From: Hydractinia symbiolongicarpus
Taxonomy: Eukaryota > Cnidaria > Hydrozoa > Anthoathecata > Hydractiniidae
Length of the DNA stretch: 64,000 nucleotides
Direction of reading: 5' to 3'
Assembly (NCBI RefSeq): GCF_029227915.1
Contig: NC_079877.1
Coordinates: 4,962,001 to 5,026,000 of the forward strand
A program made the translations under genes and the position numbers. Shown here one piece after another: positions 60,144-64,000 of this stretch; within the stretch, counting starts at the first letter, position 1; the number at the start of each line of letters is the position of its first letter. A model generated the notes under the pieces. That model searched no databases and had not been told where the DNA came from. It saw nothing but the letters and a program-made list of their open reading frames with translations.

Positions 60144-62340
60144 CTTGTAGTTTTTAAAAATGTTCTCATTTTTGATGAGACGCTGAATAAAAGAAGTTTA
60201 ATCGCCGGCAAACGAAAACCCGCGATTTCCCGTAAATCCCGGCTTGGCCCGTATAGTCAAAAGTATACAAAGAAAGTACCCAGGGAGTAAACTCATTTCC
60301 CGAACGATATTTTAAATTATTTTTTCACCACTAAAACGCATGAGACTTGTAGTTTTCAAAAATGTTTTCATTTTTGATGAGACGCTGAATGAAAGAAGTT
60401 TAATCGCCGGCAAACAAAAAGCCGCGATTTTCCGTAAATCCCGGGCTTGGCCCGTATAGTCAAAAGTATACAAAGAAAGTACCCAGGGAGTAAACTCATT
60501 TCCCAAACGATTTTTTAAATTATTTTTCACCACTAAAACGCATGAGACTTGTAGTTTTTAAAAATGTTTTCATTTTTGATGAGACGCTGAATAAAAGAAG
60601 TTTAATCGCCGGCAAACAAAAACCCGCGATTTCCCGTAAATCCCGGGCTTGGCCCGTATAGTCAAAAGTATACAAAGAAAATACCCAGGGAGTAAACTCA
60701 TTTCCCGAACGATTTTTTAAATTACTTTTTCACCACTAAAACACATGAGACTTGTAGTTTTTAAAAATGTTTTCATTTTTGATGAGACGCTGAATAAAAG
60801 AAGTTTAATCGCCGGCAAACGAAAACCTGCGATTTCCCGTAAATCTTATACTCGGCCCGTATAGTCAAAAGTATACAAAGAAAGTACCCAGGGAGTAAAC
60901 TCATTTCCCAAACGATTTTTTAAATTATTATTTCACCACTAAAACGCATGAGACTTGTAGTTTTCAAGAATGTTTTCATTTTTGATGAGACGCTGAATAA
61001 AAGCAGGTTAATCGCCGGCAAACGAAAACCTGCGATTTCCCGTAAATCCCGGACTCGGCCCGTATAGTCAAAAGTATACAAAGAAAGTACCCAGGGAGTA
61101 AACTCATTTCCAGAACGATTTTTTAAATTATTTTTTCACCACTAAAACGCATAAGACTTGTAGTTTTTAAAAATGTTTTCATTTTTGATGAGACGCTGAA
61201 TAAAAGAAGTTTAATCGCCGGCAAACGAAAACCCGCGACTTCCCGTAAATCCTGGACTCGGCCCGTATAGTCAAAAGTATACAAAGAAAGTATCCAGGGA
61301 GTAAACTCTTTTCCCAAACGATTTTTTAAATTATTATTTTACCACTAAAGCCCATGAGACTTGTAGTTTTTAAAAATGTTTTCATTTTTGATGGGACGCT
61401 GAATAAAAGAAGTTTAATCGCCGGCAAACGAAAACCTGCGACTTCCCGTAAATCCCGGACTCGGCCCGTATAGTCAAAAGTATACAAAGAAAGTACCCAG
61501 GGTGTAAACTCATTTCCCGAACGATTTTTTAAACTATTTTTTCACCACTAAAACGCATGAGACTTGTAGTTTTCAAAATTGTTTTCATTTTTGATGAGAC
61601 GCTGAATAAAAGAAGTTTAATCGCCGGCAAACGAAAACCTGGGATTTCCGTAAATCCCGTACTCGGCCCGTATAGTCAAAAGTATACAAAGAAAGTACCC
61701 AGGGAGTAAACTCATTTCCCAAACGATTTTTTAAATTATTATTTCACCAGTAAAGCCCATGAGACTTGTAGTTTTTAAAAATGTTTTCATTTTTGATGAG
61801 ACGCTGAATAAAAGAAGTTTAATCGTCGGCAAACGAAAACCCGCAATTTCCGGTAAATCCCGGTCTCGGCCGTATAGTCAAAAGTATACAAGAAAAGTAC
61901 CCAGGGAGTAAACTCATTTCCCTAAGGAATTTTTAAATTATTTTTTCACCACTAAAACGCATGAGACTGGTAGTTTTCAAAAATGTTTTCATTTTTGATG
62001 AGACGCTGAATAAAAGAAGTTTAATCGCCGGCAAACGAAAACCTGCGATTTCCCGTAAATCCTGGACTCGGCCCGTATAGTCAAAAGTATACAAAGAGAG
62101 TACCCAGGGTGTAAACTCATTTCCCGAACGATTTTTTAAATTATTTTTCACCACTAAAACGCATGAGACTTGTAGTTTTCAAAAATGTTTTCATTTTTGA
62201 TGAGACGCTGAATAAAAGAAGTTTAATCGCCTGCAAACGAAAACCTGCGATTTCCCGTAAATCTCAGACTTGGCCCGTATAGTCAAAAGTATACAAAGAA
62301 AGTACCCAGGGAGTAAACTCATTTCCCAAACGATTTTTTA
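60144..62340 (+). repeat. Second half of the last long HOR copy
   Basis: About 60,085-61,113 matches 56,840-57,868 at offset 3,245 (GAATGAAAGAAG, AAAAAGCCGCG at 57,173/60,418, ACTCGG after TATA at 57,604/60,849). After the two monomers missing from the left copy, 61,535-62,340 matches 57,885-58,690 at offset 3,650 (CTCGGCCGTATAG, ACAAGAAAAG, TTCCCTAAGGAA, ATCGCCTGC). It keeps the EVAGF-type monomer at about 61,123-61,317 that ties it to 35,555 and 38,393. Confidence 0.75.
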
Positions 62341-64000
62341 AATTATTATTTCGCCACTAAAGCCCATGAGACTTGTAGTTTTTAAAAATGTTTTCATCTT
62401 TGATGAGACGCTAAATAAAAGAAGTTTAATCGCCGGCAAACGAAAACCCGCCATTTCCCGTAAACCCCGGACTCGGCCCGCATAGTCAAAAGTATACAAA
62501 GAAAGTACCCAGGGTGTAAACTCATTTCCCGAACGATTTTTTAAATTACTATTTCACCACTAAAGCCCATGAGACTTGTAGTATTTAAAAGTATCTTAAT
62601 TTTTGATGAGACGCTAAATAAAAAAAGTTTAATCGCCGGCAAACGAAAACCCGCCATTTTCCGTAAACCCCGGACTCGGCCCGCATAGTCAAAAGAATAC
62701 AAAGAAAGTACCCAGGGTGTAAACTCATTTCCCGAACGATTTTTTAAATTATTTTTTCACCACTAAAACGCATGAGACTTCCAGTTTTTAAAAATGTTTT
62801 CATTTTTGATGAGACGCTGAATAAAAGCAGGTTAATCGCCGGCAAACGAACACCTGCGATTTCCCGTAAATCCCGGACTCGGCCCGTATAGTCAAAAGTA
62901 TACAAAGAAAGTACCCAGGGAGTAAACTCATTTCCAGAACGATTTTTTAAATTATTTTTTCACCACTAAAACGCATAAGACTTGTAGTTTTTAAAAATGT
63001 TTTCATTTTTGATGAGACGCTAAATAAAAGAAGTTTAATCGCCGGCAAACGAAAACCCGCGATTTCCCGTAAATCCCTGGCTTGGCCCGTATAGTCAAAA
63101 GTATACAAAGAAAGTACCCAGGGAGTAAACTCATTTCCCAAACGATTTTTTAAATTACTTTTTCACCACTAAAACGCATGAGACTTGTAGTATTTAAAAA
63201 TATTTTCATTTTTGATGAGACGCTAAATAAAAGAAGTTTAATCGCCGGCAAACGAAAACCCGCCATTTCCCGTAAACCCCGGACTCGGACCGCATAGTCA
63301 AAAGTATACAAAGAAAGTACCCAGGGTGTAAACTCATTTCCCGAACGATTTTTTAAATTACTATTTCACCACTAAAGCCCATGAGACTTGTAGTATTTAA
63401 AAATATTTTCATTTTTGATGAGACGCTAAATAAAAGAAGTTTAATCGCCGGCAAACGAAAACCCGCCATTTCCCGTAAACCCCGGACTCGGCCCGCATAG
63501 TCAAAAGTATACAAAGAAAGTACCCAGGGTGTAAACTCATTTCCCGAACGATTTTTTAATTCATTTTTTCACCACTAAAACGCATGAGACTTGTAGTTTT
63601 CAAAAATGTTTTCATTTTTGATGAGACGCTGAATAAAAGACGTTTAATCGCCGGCAAACGAAAACCTGCGATTTCCCGTAAATCCCGGACTCGGCCCGTA
63701 TAGTCAAAAGTATACAAAGAAAGTATCCAGGGAGTAAACTCATTTCCCGAACGATTTTTTAAATTATTTTTTCACCACTAAAACGCATGAGACTTGTAGT
63801 TTTTAAAAATGTTTTCATTTTTGATGAGACGCTGAATAAAAGAAGTTTAATCGCCGGCAAACGAAAACCTGCGATTTCCCGTAAATCCTGGACTCGGCCC
63901 GTATAGTCAAAAGTATACAAAGAAAGTACCCAGGAAGTAAACTCATTTCCCAAACGATTTTTTAAATTATTATTTCACCACTAAAACGCATGAGACTTGT
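62341..64000 (+). repeat. Mixed subfamily II monomers at the right edge
   Basis: Several monomers here share GTAGTATTTAAAA with GCTAAATAAAAG and CCCGCCATTTCC (about 62,580, 63,190 and 63,392), spaced 607 and 203 bp apart. One carries further private changes (GTATCTTAATTTTTG near 62,590, AAAGAATAC near 62,694), and a neighbour has GACTTCCAG near 62,777. The array runs off the window with no sign of an edge. Confidence 0.7.

Larger units (their letters stand above)
1..64000 (+). repeat. Satellite DNA array, ~203-bp monomer, about 316 head-to-tail copies
   Basis: Landmarks such as AAGAAGTTTAATCGCC, GCCCGTATAG, GTACCCAGG, CACCACTAAAACG and TTTTGATGAGACGCT recur in the same order every 201-204 bp from end to end. 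The first two occurrences of AAGAAGTTTAATCG start at 1 and 204. All copies face the same way, and spacing between like monomers is always a whole multiple of about 202.6 bp, so no foreign insertion is hidden inside. Hand-counted GC is about 37%. Tandem satellites of this length, with higher-order structure, are typical of eukaryotic centromeric or other constitutive heterochromatin. The location is inferred; the sequence itself does not show it. I do not recognise the family. No gene, RNA gene or transposon was found anywhere, so every gene-free stretch in this window is satellite. Confidence 0.98.

Noticed and set aside
1-64000. CRISPR array (regular repeats)
   Set aside because: The repeats are ~203 bp and contiguous, with no unique spacers between conserved short repeats and no cas genes. 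The structure is a eukaryotic tandem satellite.
1-64000. LTR or other transposon origin of the monomer
   Set aside because: I looked for terminal repeats, a primer-binding site or polypurine tract, and coding remnants, and saw none that persist between monomers. A database search of the consensus would be needed to reopen this.

Overview
The whole 64 kb window is one satellite DNA array. A monomer of about 203 bp (201-204 bp) runs head-to-tail from the first base to the last, about 316 copies, all in the same orientation. I found no gene, RNA gene, transposon insertion, CRISPR array, unique spacer or inversion. GC content is about 37% (76 G+C in a 203-bp consensus counted by hand). A long, homogeneous, unidirectional array with higher-order repeat (HOR) structure points to a eukaryotic chromosome, typically (peri)centromeric or other constitutive heterochromatin. 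I do not recognise the monomer as a named satellite and cannot name the organism. Strong CpG retention together with many CpG to TpG/CpA variants suggests a genome with cytosine methylation and recent homogenisation.

The monomer is bipartite. A GC-richer half carries a core dense in CpG, with 8 of the 12 CpGs in about 50 bp, followed by the dyad GTATA-8 nt-TATAC. The AT-rich half has phased T/A tracts and a 9-bp-stem, T4-loop dyad. The length is not a multiple of three, so reading frames rotate from monomer to monomer. Only monomer-sized open frames (61-102 codons) occur, on both strands, and none is a credible gene.

Two sequence subfamilies partition the window. Subfamily I (monomers with TCGAATG, with TATATTATTTTTTTACC, or with TTAATGAAAGAGG) dominates from about 0.58 to 30.6 kb. 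Subfamily II (marker AAAGCCCATGAG, uniform TCAAAAG) fills about 32-64 kb and the first 0.58 kb. Some mixing occurs at 17-19 kb and 30.6-33 kb.

Layout: 1-0.58 kb, subfamily II; 0.58-1.64 kb, mosaic; 1.64-5.57 kb, a 7/8-monomer HOR; 5.57-12.05 and 12.05-17.29 kb, a 32-monomer (6.48 kb) super-unit in two nearly identical tandem copies; 16.9-19.4 kb, a 1,418-bp HOR; 20.0-26.5 kb, a 7-monomer (1,415 bp) HOR with 6- and 8-monomer isoforms; 26.5-30.7 kb, another 7-monomer (1,419 bp) HOR with an 11-monomer isoform; 30.7-34.5 kb, a transition with dimeric repeats; 34.5-44.5 kb, a 13-14-monomer (2.64-2.84 kb) HOR with 3- and 7-monomer tandem duplications; 44.5-51.5 kb, a 21-monomer unit and its 13-monomer relative; 51.6-55.4 kb, an 11-monomer (2,236 bp) pair; 56-62.3 kb, two more long-HOR copies; 62.3-64 kb, mixed monomers.

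No genes work together here. The biology visible is array evolution by unequal exchange and conversion, plus possible structural roles (dyads, curvature, nucleosome phasing, heterochromatin or kinetochore chromatin). All block edges are read by eye and are good to roughly 20-30 bp.
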